The position numbers and the translations under genes were made by a program. The notes under the pieces are model-generated. The model saw only the letters and a list, made by a program, of their open reading frames with translations, was not told where the DNA came from and made no database searches. Below, one piece after another: positions 32,738 through 42,150 of a stretch of 64,000 nt of DNA; positions within the stretch are counted from its first letter, which is position 1, and each line of letters starts with the position of its first letter. Source of the stretch: Halomonas sp. ALS9 (GTDB taxonomy: Bacteria; Pseudomonadota; Gammaproteobacteria; Pseudomonadales; Halomonadaceae); assembly GCF_001651035.1 (NCBI RefSeq), contig NZ_LXRG01000233.1, forward strand, positions 62,001 through 126,000, written 5' to 3'.

Positions 32738-35235
32738 TGGTTGGCCTCTTCTGCTAGTAAGGCCCGCGGTGAGGCGCGCCAGAAACGCAGCGTGGGCAGG
32801 GCCGCTGCCAGTAGTGCCACAATGACGGCGGTTGCTAGCGTAATGGCCATCTCCCAAGGAAACAGATAAAGCGGCAGTCGCCAGCCGAAGGCGGCCACAT
32901 TAATAATCGCCACTAAGCCCCAGGTAATCGCAATACCCAGTGGAATGGCCAGCAGGCCGGTCACTAATGCCGCACCGCCCAGTTGTGCCAGGTTCAATTG
33001 TGCCAGCTGTACTCGGGGCACGCCCAGCGCCCAGAGGGGTGATAACTGTTGGCGTCGGCTGCGCGCCTGGGCCAGCAGGCTGGCGAACAGCGCTAGTGCC
33101 GCGACCGCTAGGGTCAATACATTCAGCGCGCGAGTAATGGTAAAGGTGCGCTCGAAAATCTCGGTGGCGATACGCTTGATCTCGGCTTGATCGCTCAGAG
33201 CATCGTTGCCGAGGTTAAAGCGTTCGCGCAGGGCAGCCCGAAGGGCATCAACATCGGCGTTTTCATTCAGCACTACTCCCATGGAGCTTGGCGGCGCATT
33301 AAAACGTGCGGCAAGCTGAGGCGACGACATTAACACCTGGCCGCTAGGGTTGCCGTAGTCGGGATAAACAGCGGTGATGGTCAGCGTTTCATTGGCGCCC
33401 GGCGCGCTTAGGGTTAGGCGATCGCCGGGGGAAAGGTTCTCAGCGGTGGCGAGTTGCTCGTTAACAAAAACTGCGCCATCGTCAAAGGCTGTCCAGGCGG
33501 ATGAGCGGTCTTGTTGAGTTGCCAGTAGCGGCCAGTGAGGCGTTAGGGACTCGCCTGGGGTAATGCCGTAAAGCTCGATAGGCAGGCCTATCGAGCGACT
33601 GCCTTCTGGCGTAGTGGCAGCCTGCAGGGTAGCGTTGCTACGCCGAGTAAGCAGCCGTTCGGATACCTCGGCGCGATTAGCAAGCCAGGCATCAATTTCG
33701 GCGTATTGTTCGCTGGGAGCATTTAAGTAGAGTGGGGCGACCAGGCGCTGATCAAGCCAGTCTAAAAACGTGAGACGAAAGCCGCCGACCATACTGCCGA
33801 CACCCAGATTGGTTGCCAGGGCGATGAGCAAGGCCATCATGGCCAGCGAAAGCTTGGGTAGCTGAAGCTGCATATCCGCGACTGCCCAGTGGATAAGCGG
33901 CCGCCGCCGGGCAAAGTGTGCCAGCACTCTCAGTATCAACGCTAAAAAGGGCGGCAACCACAGGGCACTTGCCAGCAACAGCGCGGCAATCAGCCCAAAG
34001 CCTGCCACTAATCCATCGCCAGGGGGTTGAAGGCGGAGCCAGGCATACAGTGCTAGCGCAATACTCAAAGCGAGTGCTCCGCCGATGCTCATTAGCGTTA
34101 ATTGACGGCGGTAACCGCTACGCCAGGCCTGCATCTGGCCCAGTTCCAGCATGTTTAAGCGTGCCGCGCGCCACAGAACAGCGCTGCCCGCCAGCAGCAG
34201 CCCACCAAGGCTAACCGCAAGCCCGCCGACCCAGTAATGCCAGGGCAGATTGAGCTCTTGCCCCACGCCTGCGCCATAAAGTGAGCCCAGGGTTGCCGCC
34301 ACATCGGGCAGTAACACACGTGCTAGCCATACGCCGCTGGCTATTCCGGCAAGCGCTCCGATTAACCCGAGCAGGATTAACTCTAAGCTGAGCGCTAGCA
34401 CTAAACGGCGCCCTGATACACCCAGCACGCGAAGGGTGCGTAGCATGCCCAGGCGCTGCTCCAACGCTAAGCCTAGCGCCGCTTGAACAATGAATAGCCC
34501 TACGACCCAGGCTAGTAGCCCCAGCGCGGTAAGGTTGAGGTGGAAGCTTTCCGTCAGTTGACCGGGCGAGGCAAGCGTTGTGGCGCGGGTGAGTGTTAAT
34601 CCGGGGGGCGCTTCAGAGAGGGCGCCCGCTGCGGTCACAATATGCGTAATCTTTTCGCTGCTTTCAAGCAACCGCGCTGCTGCGGCAATATCCATGATCA
34701 GCGTGTCTGGCGGTAGCGCTGGCGACAAAACGAGCGGTGGGAGTGTCTTGCCATCTGCCAAGGTTGGGGTAGCGCCCGATGCGTTTTCGCGCTCTATCCC
34801 CAGGGCTGCCAAGGCGTCAGGCGCTACCCGTGTTTGCCATGGGGGGGTTAGAAAATCACTCAACGACGCGGAGGTGTTTGTTTGGGCTAGGGCGTTATCG
34901 CTGGATAGGGTCAGTGGGTCAATACCGATCAGCGTTAGCCGGGTGCCATCTTGGGTAACGACGGCACCCTCTAACATGGGCGAAACGGGCAAGCCTGCCT
35001 GGCGCAGGGCGTAATACTCGGCACGCGTGAGGGGCGTGCCATCGCGCCGCTCTAGTTGATCCAGCTGGGTGTCAAACAGCGCGTCGGCGCGGGCGTAGCT
35101 GTCGCGCGCGGTGGCGTTGATCGCTTGAATACCACTCCATAGGGCACTAGCCACCCATAGGCCGAGCAGCAGCATGACCAATTGACCGGGGTGACGGCGA
35201 TAGTGGCTAAGTAGCGTGGATAGAACCTGGGTCAT
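32734..35235 (-). CDS. ABC transporter permease, FtsX/MacB-like (two repeats)
   Basis: This 833-residue protein has an N-terminal signal-anchor helix, a large periplasmic domain and two FtsX-like permease units. The first helix bundle lies near residues 235-410 and the second near 710-830, with ~280 periplasmic residues between. The first unit contains LGLALEQRLGMLRTLRVLGVS and the second AQARSRRQQLSPLWALGVP, the coupling segments that touch the ATPase. It overlaps the ATPase gene by 4 bases. The AttH-like protein follows. The design suits a mechanotransducing exporter rather than a classical importer. Confidence 0.9.
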   Translation of the reverse strand: MTQVLSTLLSHYRRHPGQLVMLLLGLWVASALWSGIQAINATARDSYARADALFDTQLDQLERRDGTPLTRAEYYALRQAGLPVSPMLEGAVVTQDGTRLTLIGIDPLTLSSDNALAQTNTSASLSDFLTPPWQTRVAPDALAALGIERENASGATPTLADGKTLPPLVLSPALPPDTLIMDIAAAARLLESSEKITHIVTAAGALSEAPPGLTLTRATTLASPGQLTESFHLNLTALGLLAWVVGLFIVQAALGLALEQRLGMLRTLRVLGVSGRRLVLALSLELILLGLIGALAGIASGVWLARVLLPDVAATLGSLYGAGVGQELNLPWHYWVGGLAVSLGGLLLAGSAVLWRAARLNMLELGQMQAWRSGYRRQLTLMSIGGALALSIALALYAWLRLQPPGDGLVAGFGLIAALLLASALWLPPFLALILRVLAHFARRRPLIHWAVADMQLQLPKLSLAMMALLIALATNLGVGSMVGGFRLTFLDWLDQRLVAPLYLNAPSEQYAEIDAWLANRAEVSERLLTRRSNATLQAATTPEGSRSIGLPIELYGITPGESLTPHWPLLATQQDRSSAWTAFDDGAVFVNEQLATAENLSPGDRLTLSAPGANETLTITAVYPDYGNPSGQVLMSSPQLAARFNAPPSSMGVVLNENADVDALRAALRERFNLGNDALSDQAEIKRIATEIFERTFTITRALNVLTLAVAALALFASLLAQARSRRQQLSPLWALGVPRVQLAQLNLAQLGGAALVTGLLAIPLGIAITWGLVAIINVAAFGWRLPLYLFPWEMAITLATAVIVALLAAALPTLRFWRASPRALLAEEANQ

Positions 35236-35897
35236 GGTGCCGCGTCTAGTAGACGACCGTGGCTTAGGCGTAGGCAGCGATCAAGCGGAGCCGCTACTTG
35301 GAGGCTATGGGTGACGATTAGCAGAGCGCACTGAGTTTCGCGAACCAGGCTCAATAGCAGTTCAAGTACCTCGCCTGCGGTGGTTTCATCCAAATTGCCC
35401 GTGGGCTCATCGGCAAGTAGCAGGGATGGGCGCGGTGCCAGAGCTCGGCCAATGGCTAAGCGTTGCTGCTGTCCCCCGGAGAGCTGCTCTGGGTAACGTT
35501 TTTCCATGCCAGCCAGCCCTAGCCGCTCAATTAAGTAGTCTGCCCAGTCGGCATCGTCGCGTTTGGCTAAGCGCGCCTGCAGGCGCAGATTGTCGAGCAC
35601 CGTTAGGCTGGGGACTAAATGAAACTGCTGGAAGACTAAGCCCAGTTGCTCACGGCGCAGCTTGGCGCGGGCGGGCTCAGCTAATGACGCGACGTTCTGG
35701 TCTTTAAAGGTGATCCTGCCTTGGTCGGGAAGATCCAAACTGGCGGCAAGGTGCAGTAGGGTGGATTTGCCACTCCCAGACTCCCCCATTAGCGCCAGAC
35801 TGCGCCCTGCGGCCAAACGTAGGGAGACATCTTCGAGTACCCTTAGCGGGCCTTGCGGCGTCGCGTAGGTTTTATGTACCTGATGAAGTTCCAGCAT
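35232..35897 (-). CDS. ABC transporter ATP-binding protein, LolD/MacB type
   Basis: This 221-residue ATPase has Walker A GESGSGKST, a Q-loop region VFQQFHLVPSLTVLDNL, the ABC signature LSGGQQQR, Walker B LLLADEPTGNLD and the switch His in IVTHS. The DEPTGNLD form is typical of the LolD/FtsE/MacB group, partners of FtsX-like permeases. It is the first gene of the minus-strand three-gene exporter operon, with its ATG followed at the other end by an ATGA overlap with the permease. Confidence 0.95.
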   Translation of the reverse strand: MLELHQVHKTYATPQGPLRVLEDVSLRLAAGRSLALMGESGSGKSTLLHLAASLDLPDQGRITFKDQNVASLAEPARAKLRREQLGLVFQQFHLVPSLTVLDNLRLQARLAKRDDADWADYLIERLGLAGMEKRYPEQLSGGQQQRLAIGRALAPRPSLLLADEPTGNLDETTAGEVLELLLSLVRETQCALLIVTHSLQVAAPLDRCLRLSHGRLLDAAP

Positions 35898-35983
35898 AGG
35901 GAGTACTCATATATTGCTACAGATAGAGCGATAGATAGATATAGCGATAGAGGGGACTCGAACCAGTCATGTCATGTAAAAGA

Positions 35984-37543
35984 CTAGTCGTTAATAGGCG
36001 TTACCGTCGCGCCACGATCTCCGTACACTGCTATGCCGCCGCGCCCGGTGTGCTTGATGAAATACATGCTCTTATCGGCGGCATCAATAAGTTCATCAGC
36101 ACTGCCAAATCCGCCGTCACCTAAACAGGCAATACCGATGGAAACCGATACATGGATGGGTTCCTGGTCATCGTGAGCCATCGGTGTTTTTTCTAGGCGC
36201 TGGGTAATGCGTTTGGCGAATACCTGGGCTGCCTGTGCATCTTCATCGGGTAAAACGACCAAAAACTCTTCGCCGCCCCAGCGCCCCGCAAGATCGCCGT
36301 CACGAATGAGTGACTGTAGCGTTTTACCGAATTTTTGCAGCACATTGTCACCCATTTGGTGGCCGTATTGATCGTTTAGCTTCTTAAAGTGGTCAAGGTC
36401 AATAAACACCACTGACATGATGCGAGACTGTTCCTGGCACAAGACAAAGCGCTTATGCATCTGCTCTTCAAGCCAGGATCGGTTGGCAAGACCGGTGAGC
36501 ATGTCTGTTCGTGAGCGCTCTTCTAATTCATCTTGGCGTAGGCGAAGAGAGGCGAGCTCCGCTTGGTGCGTATCAAGGCGCGCTTTGAGCTGTAGCGTTT
36601 GTTGGAATAACAGTTGTTGCGCTTCAGCCAGCAGTGATTCGTTATTTTGCAAAGGAGGAGCCGTCATTTGCAGCATATCCGCCAGTGCTGGCAGCTGTTC
36701 CTGAATATTCTCGAGTAAGTGCCGTAAAGATAGCGCGTTGGCGCCCTGATAGGTTTCAAATTCTCGCACCACGGCGACTAGTAACTGCGCTGGGTGGGAC
36801 GAGAGCCAGGCATCGGCAATGGGCCCCGACAGTTGAATGCATAACCTATCGGGGGCGGTAATGTCGTATTCGCCGTGACTATCACTGATGCGCTGAGCAA
36901 GCGGTGTCGGAACCCCCCACTTAGCGGCAAGCCAAGCGCCTACTTGAGAGTGATCGCAGCCAAAAAGCTGTCGTTCAGACTCAGATAACTGCCGATGGGA
37001 TAGTGCGATTTCCGTGTATAAATGATTGCTCTCTTTAGGGTATGTCGCCCGTAATGCCATGATCCCAATGTCTTGGAGCAAGGCTGCCGTAAATACAGGC
37101 CCTGCCATGTCGGGGCAGAGACGGATGGCAAGATGGCGCGCTGCTATAGAGGCAATGATTGAACGCATCCATACACGCTGGTAATGAACGTCAATTCCCC
37201 TGTTTTGAAGTAGGCTGAAGCTCATTACCGCTGCTAGCGTGGTGTCTAAACCCAGACGGGCCGTCGCTTCCTGGCACGCGTGCACCTTTGTATGGCTACG
37301 CGAGAAAAAAGCACTGTTGGCAAGGGTAATGATCCGCATGGTCAAGGCGGGATCACGCTCTATGGCATTGGCGTATTCGTTTACGGAGGGGTGCTCAGTG
37401 CGGGCTATTCTCAAAACGTTGATAGCAACGGATGGCAGCGTAGGCAGTGTCTGACAACTGAGTAGATCAGCTACCAAAAATGTAGGCAATTCAGTCGATA
37501 AGACTAGGTCTTTCGAATTATCCTTTGTCTGAATGACCCGCAT
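35984..37543 (-). CDS. HDOD-GGDEF signalling protein (likely diguanylate cyclase)
   Basis: These 519 residues have an HDOD domain (about 25-220; LPTLPSVAINVLRIAR, IIERDPALTMRIITLANSAFF-like core), a linker with a coiled region rich in Gln and Glu (about 300-340), and a GGDEF domain. The active site reads GGEEF (about residue 420) and RDGD upstream matches the RxxD inhibitory site, so activity with feedback is expected. HDOD domains often act as sensory or scaffolding modules. No secretion signal is seen. It lies alone, in the opposite direction to the hexuronate regulator. Confidence 0.88.
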   Translation of the reverse strand: MRVIQTKDNSKDLVLSTELPTFLVADLLSCQTLPTLPSVAINVLRIARTEHPSVNEYANAIERDPALTMRIITLANSAFFSRSHTKVHACQEATARLGLDTTLAAVMSFSLLQNRGIDVHYQRVWMRSIIASIAARHLAIRLCPDMAGPVFTAALLQDIGIMALRATYPKESNHLYTEIALSHRQLSESERQLFGCDHSQVGAWLAAKWGVPTPLAQRISDSHGEYDITAPDRLCIQLSGPIADAWLSSHPAQLLVAVVREFETYQGANALSLRHLLENIQEQLPALADMLQMTAPPLQNNESLLAEAQQLLFQQTLQLKARLDTHQAELASLRLRQDELEERSRTDMLTGLANRSWLEEQMHKRFVLCQEQSRIMSVVFIDLDHFKKLNDQYGHQMGDNVLQKFGKTLQSLIRDGDLAGRWGGEEFLVVLPDEDAQAAQVFAKRITQRLEKTPMAHDDQEPIHVSVSIGIACLGDGGFGSADELIDAADKSMYFIKHTGRGGIAVYGDRGATVTPIND

Positions 37544-37912
37544 CCCTCTCTCCTAACTATAATTATCTTGAAGCAGCCCTAAGCCCCAACTGTTTTATAA
37601 CGCCTGCCAAATTGGGCAGTGGCCTTGGTATTCATTCGTTTGTATTAAACCATCTTAGGCGAATAGCTTGCTAAATACCTACATATAAATGCCAACACGC
37701 TTAGAGATTGATAGTTAAAAAGTACGCTAAACCAGGCTGTTATGTAAGGTGTATGTTCAAATTAGGTATGAAATTGACGATTAGGAAATGCGCCATGCTG
37801 TGCGACTAAAGGGTAAAGCATTTGGCCTTTTTTTATTTTTATCTAACTACCATACTAGTCATATCAGGTCTGGCCGCTACTGCCACGAACTTCTCTATCA
37901 GGATTAGGTGCA
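37544..37912. other. Divergent promoter region of the HDOD-GGDEF and GntR genes
   Basis: These 369 bases hold no gene. They are AT-richer than their neighbours, as expected of two opposing promoters, but no operator or box can be named with confidence. The GntR start is preceded by TTAGGTGCA. Confidence 0.5.
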
Positions 37913-38668
37913 ATGCACACAACATTACAAACGCTATGGCAGGAAACCCACGATGGAGAATCGGTTCGCCAACGGCTATTTCATGTGCTGAGGCAGTCGA
38001 TTATCCAGATGGTGCTGGCGCCGGGGCAGGCGCTATCGGAAAAGGAGATAGCCGACACCTTTTCGGTTAGCCGTCAGCCAGTGCGGGAGGCTTTCATAAG
38101 GCTCTCTGAGGCTGGGCTGTTAGAAGTGAAGCCTCAGCGCGGCACTTATGTGGTCAAGATCTCTCAGCGGGCGGTACTTGAGGCTCGCTTTGTACGTGAA
38201 GCGGTTGAAGTAGCCGTAGTGAAGTTGGCGGCAGAGAAGGGGATTGAGCCAGCGATGCTGACGGAACTGCATGATCTGTTAGCGCGGCAGCGCCGTTGTA
38301 TCGAGCCTAACGATACGGACCGGTTTTATCGTCTTGACGAAGCCTTTCACCGAACGCTTTCGCTGGGGGTGAAGCAGCATGCAGCCTGGAAGGTCATCGA
38401 AGAAGTCCGCGCTCAGCTTGATCGGGTACGTTACCTCAGTATGCCTCACAGCACCCCGCTGGAACGGCTTGTGGATCAGCATGCAAACATCGTGACTGCC
38501 ATTGAGGCGCGAGACGTTCAGAAAGCTGAAGAGGCGATGATGCTGCATCTGCGTGAGATTTTGGTCTCTATGCCTGATCTAGTGCGTCGTTTCCCCGCCA
38601 TGTTTGAGGGCCAAGCAGCGTTTGAAGAACAACAAACCCCAGCTTTGCAGCAGGAGACGATTCAATGA
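37913..38668 (+). CDS. GntR/FadR-type regulator of the mannonate genes
   Basis: The 251-residue protein has a winged-helix N-terminus (EKEIADTFSVSRQPVREAFIRLSEAGLLEVKPQRGTYV-type GntR pattern) and an FCD effector domain (about 85-230). Metal-binding His and Asp positions typical of FCD are seen in RFYRLDEAFHRTLSLG and QHANIVTAIEARD. Its stop overlaps the manD start by 4 bases, so it is transcribed with and probably controls the mannonate/hexuronate genes. E. coli UxuR and RspR are members of the same family. Confidence 0.88.
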   Translation: MHTTLQTLWQETHDGESVRQRLFHVLRQSIIQMVLAPGQALSEKEIADTFSVSRQPVREAFIRLSEAGLLEVKPQRGTYVVKISQRAVLEARFVREAVEVAVVKLAAEKGIEPAMLTELHDLLARQRRCIEPNDTDRFYRLDEAFHRTLSLGVKQHAAWKVIEEVRAQLDRVRYLSMPHSTPLERLVDQHANIVTAIEARDVQKAEEAMMLHLREILVSMPDLVRRFPAMFEGQAAFEEQQTPALQQETIQ

Positions 38669-39876
38669 AGATAGAGCAGGCTTATACCATTGTGACCTCG
38701 CCAGGGCGCAATTTTGTGACGTTAAAGATTGTGACCGATCAGGGCGAATACGGTATTGGCGATGCCACCCTCAATGGCCGTGAAATGGCCGTTGTGGCTT
38801 ATTTGGAAGAGCACGTAATCCCGACGTTAATCGGGCGCGATCCTCAGCGCATCGAAGATATCTGGCACTACCTTTACCGCGGCGCTTACTGGCGGCGCGG
38901 CCCCGTTACCATGAGTGCGATTGCCGCTGTGGATATGGCGCTTTGGGACATTAAAGCGAAACTGGCGGGCATGCCGCTTTACCAATTGTTAGGTGGTAAG
39001 AGCCGTGACCGCGTCATGGTCTATGGCCATGCAACGGGACGCGACATCGAAGCGTGCCTGGAAGAGGTCGCCCGCCATGTGGATGAAGGCTACAAAGCTG
39101 TGCGTGTTCAGGCGGGCGTGCCTGGCATTGCGAGCATTTATGGTGTTGCCAAAAAGGAGGGCGAACCTTATGAGCCTGCTGATTCTGACTTGCCCGCCGA
39201 GCATGTCTGGAGTACCAGCAAATACTTAAATCATGTGCCCAAGCTGTTTGCCGCCGTACGTGAGCGCTTTGGGGACGATCTACATGTGCTACACGATGTT
39301 CATCACCGCCTGACGCCCATTGAGGCTGCTCGCTTAGGCAAAGAAGTGGAGCCCTACCATCTGTTTTGGCTTGAAGACTGCGTACCGGCTGAAAACCAGG
39401 AGGCGTTTGGGCTGATTCGCCAGCACACCACCACACCGCTGGCGGTGGGCGAAGTCTTCAACAGTCTGTTTGACGCCAAAGCGCTAATTGAAAACCAGTG
39501 GATCGACTATATCCGCGCCACCCTTACCCACGCTGGCGGTATTACCCATGTGCGTCGCATCGCCGATTTGGCGGGTCTTTACCACGTGCGTACCGGCTTC
39601 CACGGGCCGACGGATCTTTCGCCGGTGTGCCTTGGCGCGGCGATTCACTTTGACACCTGGGTGCCCAACTTCGGTATTCAGGAGTATATGCCGCATACCA
39701 GCGCCACTGACGAGGTCTTTCCCCATGATTACCGCTTTGAAGACGGGCATTTCATTGTTGGCGAAACGCCGGGGCACGGCGTTGATATCGATGAACAGCT
39801 AGCCAAGCAATATCCCTATAAGCGCGCCAGCCTCCCAGTGAATAGGTTGGAAGACGGCACCCTGTGGCACTGGTGA
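38665..39876 (+). CDS. manD: D-mannonate dehydratase ManD/RspA family
   Basis: The 403-residue protein is an enolase-superfamily member that dehydrates D-mannonate (sometimes D-gluconate) to 2-keto-3-deoxy-gluconate. The three metal ligands are present: HDVHHRL (Asp), FWLEDCVPAEN (Glu) and AVGEVFNS (Glu). FHGPTDLSPV carries the His, and the C-terminal DGTLWHW contains the family Trp. YRGAYWRRGPVTMSAIAAVD and the starting KIEQAYTIVTSPGRNFV match ManD/RspA. RspA-like members can be weakly active or regulatory, so the exact rate is not predictable. It begins in the regulator's stop and leads to a Zn-dehydrogenase. Confidence 0.92.
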   Translation: MKIEQAYTIVTSPGRNFVTLKIVTDQGEYGIGDATLNGREMAVVAYLEEHVIPTLIGRDPQRIEDIWHYLYRGAYWRRGPVTMSAIAAVDMALWDIKAKLAGMPLYQLLGGKSRDRVMVYGHATGRDIEACLEEVARHVDEGYKAVRVQAGVPGIASIYGVAKKEGEPYEPADSDLPAEHVWSTSKYLNHVPKLFAAVRERFGDDLHVLHDVHHRLTPIEAARLGKEVEPYHLFWLEDCVPAENQEAFGLIRQHTTTPLAVGEVFNSLFDAKALIENQWIDYIRATLTHAGGITHVRRIADLAGLYHVRTGFHGPTDLSPVCLGAAIHFDTWVPNFGIQEYMPHTSATDEVFPHDYRFEDGHFIVGETPGHGVDIDEQLAKQYPYKRASLPVNRLEDGTLWHW

Positions 39877-39939
39877 ACTGGGGAAACTGGTGAGCTGGGG
39901 CATGGGTATTTTAAAGCACGGGTAAGGAGGTTGACGTCA

Positions 39940-40962
39940 ATGAAAGCATTTCAGGTGAAGGCGCCCCACGACTATCAGGTCGCGGATGTTGAGCCGCCCA
40001 AGGTAGCCGCAGGTGAAGCGCTAGTGCGTGTGGCATTTGCCGGCATCTGCGGCTCGGATATGCATATTATCCATGGCGATAACGCTTTTGTGCGCTTTCC
40101 GCGTATCACCGGTCATGAGTTTGCCGGGGTAGTAGAAGCAGTGGGGGAAGGTGTGCTCGGCGTTGCCGTCGGAGATCGCGTCTGCGTTGACCCGGTTATT
40201 AGCTGTGGTGAGTGCTACCCCTGCCGGATTGGCCGCCCCAATGTGTGCAGTTCGCTTGAGGTGATCGGCGTGCATCGCGATGGTGGCTTTGAAGAGTTTG
40301 TTGCCGTCCCCGCGGCTAACGTGCACCACCTACCCGAGCATATTGGGCTAGACGCTGCTGCCTTAGTTGAGCCTTACACCATTGCTGCGAACGTGCTCGA
40401 TCGTATGCAGCCGCACCCTGGTGACCGGCTGATGATTCTGGGCGCCGGCGTTATTGGTCTGACAATCCTGCAAATGGCCCTGGCTAAGGGTATCGAAGAG
40501 GTCATCGTCACTGACGTTATTAATGAGCGATTAGCGGCAGCAAAACAGCTTGGGGCAACGCAGGTATTTAATAGCCGCGAGCAGGATGTGGAAAAAGAGG
40601 TGCTTGCCTTAACCCAAGGGGAAGGCGTGCCGCTGATTGCCGATGCAGCCTGCGTGCCAGCGCTGTTACCGCAAATGCTGCGTTTAGCATCGCCAGCGGG
40701 GCGCATTGGTCTGCTGGGCTTCAGCGTTCAACCCAGCGAGCTAGTGCAGTTAGAAGTGATTAAGAAAGAGCTGACCCTGGTTGGGTCGCGACTCAACAAT
40801 CGTAAGTTTCCGGAGGTGCTTAAGCTAATGGCAAGTGGGCAGTTGGATCCGTTGGCGTTAGTTAGCCACCGGTTGCCGCTAAGCGACATGCCCAGCGCCA
40901 TCGACATGCTTGATCATCGACCAGAAGAGGCCCGCAAGGTGCTGATTCAAATCAGTGCTTGA
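39940..40962 (+). CDS. Zinc-dependent medium-chain dehydrogenase, RspB-like
   Basis: The 340-residue MDR protein has a catalytic zinc site (GICGSDMHIIHG Cys, GHEFAG His-Glu) and a structural zinc loop with four Cys between CGEC and VCS. The NAD-binding GAGVIGL is present. A TAAGGAGG ends 9 bases before the ATG at 39940. The partner of RspA in E. coli is RspB of this type; the substrate is likely a sugar acid such as L-gulonate or another uronate-pathway intermediate. It follows manD by 63 bases and is in the same operon. Confidence 0.85.
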   Translation: MKAFQVKAPHDYQVADVEPPKVAAGEALVRVAFAGICGSDMHIIHGDNAFVRFPRITGHEFAGVVEAVGEGVLGVAVGDRVCVDPVISCGECYPCRIGRPNVCSSLEVIGVHRDGGFEEFVAVPAANVHHLPEHIGLDAAALVEPYTIAANVLDRMQPHPGDRLMILGAGVIGLTILQMALAKGIEEVIVTDVINERLAAAKQLGATQVFNSREQDVEKEVLALTQGEGVPLIADAACVPALLPQMLRLASPAGRIGLLGFSVQPSELVQLEVIKKELTLVGSRLNNRKFPEVLKLMASGQLDPLALVSHRLPLSDMPSAIDMLDHRPEEARKVLIQISA

Positions 40963-41012
40963 GGGTGGGACAGGGCCTCGGACTGAAATAACAACTTTTG
41001 AGGAATTCACCG

Positions 41013-42014
41013 ATGAAAAAAACAATACAATTTCTATATGCTTCGACAATTTTATTGCTCATAAGCGCGTGTGGACAGGAGAGTGCGGATAATAACGCAG
41101 ATGCTGATGAGACTTTTAGTTTAAATGTTGGCATCGCAATGAACGATAAAGATCCCATGTACGAGGGAGCTATGCAGTTTAAGCAAGCAGTAGAGGAACG
41201 TACCAGAGGGGGGGTGGAAGTCAATGTATTCTCTAGCTCTCAACTTGGTAGTACAGCTGATCTTCTAGAGCAAGCTAAAGTGGGTGCCAATGTAGCAACT
41301 TTGACTGATGCGGGTCCACTAGGCGACATGGTACGTGAGATTTCAATTCTACAAGCGCCTTACATTGTTGATGATCTAGATGAAGGGCGGGAATTAGTGT
41401 CTTCAGAGCTGTTCCGTAGTTGGGAATCTGAGTTAGTTGTTCATGGAGTGAAAGTTTTATCCTTTAACTGGTTTCAGGGCGAACGACATCTGGCAACAAC
41501 TCAACAGGTGCTAGTGCCCGAAGACTTAAGTGGCTTATCAATTCGTACTAATGGTACTTCAATAGTTAATAAGGCTATTGAAGTAATGGGCGGGAACTCC
41601 ACTGGTTTGGCATGGGCTGAAGCATACCCAGGCTTACAGCAAGGTGTTATTGATGGTGTTGAAGCTCACTATTCTGCTATTCATGGCGCTCGATTGCCTG
41701 AAGTTATTGATTCAATTGCGAAAACTGGTCATTTTCAGCTTTTGACAGCCCTGACAGTTGGCACAACTTGGTTTGATAGTTTGCCTGTGGAATATCAAGA
41801 AATATTAATTGATGAGTCTACTAATGCTGGAGAGTACGCTTCTAGTCTTAATGTTGAAAAGGCAATGGAATATGAAGAGCAGATGAAAGGCGAAGGAGTT
41901 AGTATTAACCAAGTTGATATTGAGTTGTTTAGAGAAAGAGCTGATCGGTTTTATGATGAGTTTGAAGATTTAAAAGAGTTGCGAGAAAAGGTTAATGAAA
42001 CGCTAGGTAAGTAA
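41013..42014 (+). CDS. TRAP transporter substrate-binding protein (DctP type), lipoprotein
   Basis: A lipoprotein signal with Cys in LISACGQ starts this 333-residue DctP-family protein. Conserved elements are FSLNVGIAMNDKDPMYEGAMQFKQAV-like opening, QLGSTADLLEQAKVGANVATLTDAG and the Arg-containing ligand region LSIRTNGTSIVNKAIEVMGG. Most DctP proteins are soluble and periplasmic; here a lipid anchor is predicted. It starts with ATG after GAGGA. It begins a markedly AT-rich block that extends through yiaK. Confidence 0.9.
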   Translation: MKKTIQFLYASTILLLISACGQESADNNADADETFSLNVGIAMNDKDPMYEGAMQFKQAVEERTRGGVEVNVFSSSQLGSTADLLEQAKVGANVATLTDAGPLGDMVREISILQAPYIVDDLDEGRELVSSELFRSWESELVVHGVKVLSFNWFQGERHLATTQQVLVPEDLSGLSIRTNGTSIVNKAIEVMGGNSTGLAWAEAYPGLQQGVIDGVEAHYSAIHGARLPEVIDSIAKTGHFQLLTALTVGTTWFDSLPVEYQEILIDESTNAGEYASSLNVEKAMEYEEQMKGEGVSINQVDIELFRERADRFYDEFEDLKELREKVNETLGK

Positions 42015-42029
42015 AGTGAGTTTTAAGAT

Positions 42030-42075
42030 CGCCAAGACGATACAAGTGTTATAAATTGTCTTGGCGAGTTTTTTT
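42030..42075 (+). terminator. Intrinsic terminator or attenuator after the dctP gene
   Basis: CGCCAAGAC (42030-42038) and GTCTTGGCG (42058-42066) form a perfect 9-bp stem followed by AGTTTTTTTG. Position between dctP and the two membrane genes fits partial termination that makes binding protein in excess over the permease. Confidence 0.8.
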
Positions 42076-42150
42076 GCAGTGGTTATTGTGTTTGTTTAAA
42101 TAACGATTTCAACTGTTAGATGCCAAAAGTATTTATAAGAGGAGGTTTCT

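Noticed and set aside
35918..35975. GATA-rich short repeats and a tRNA-like GGTTCGAGTCC on the minus strand near 35950
   Set aside because: The tRNA-like string has no matching T-stem or acceptor, so it is not a tRNA remnant. The GATA repeats are short and irregular.
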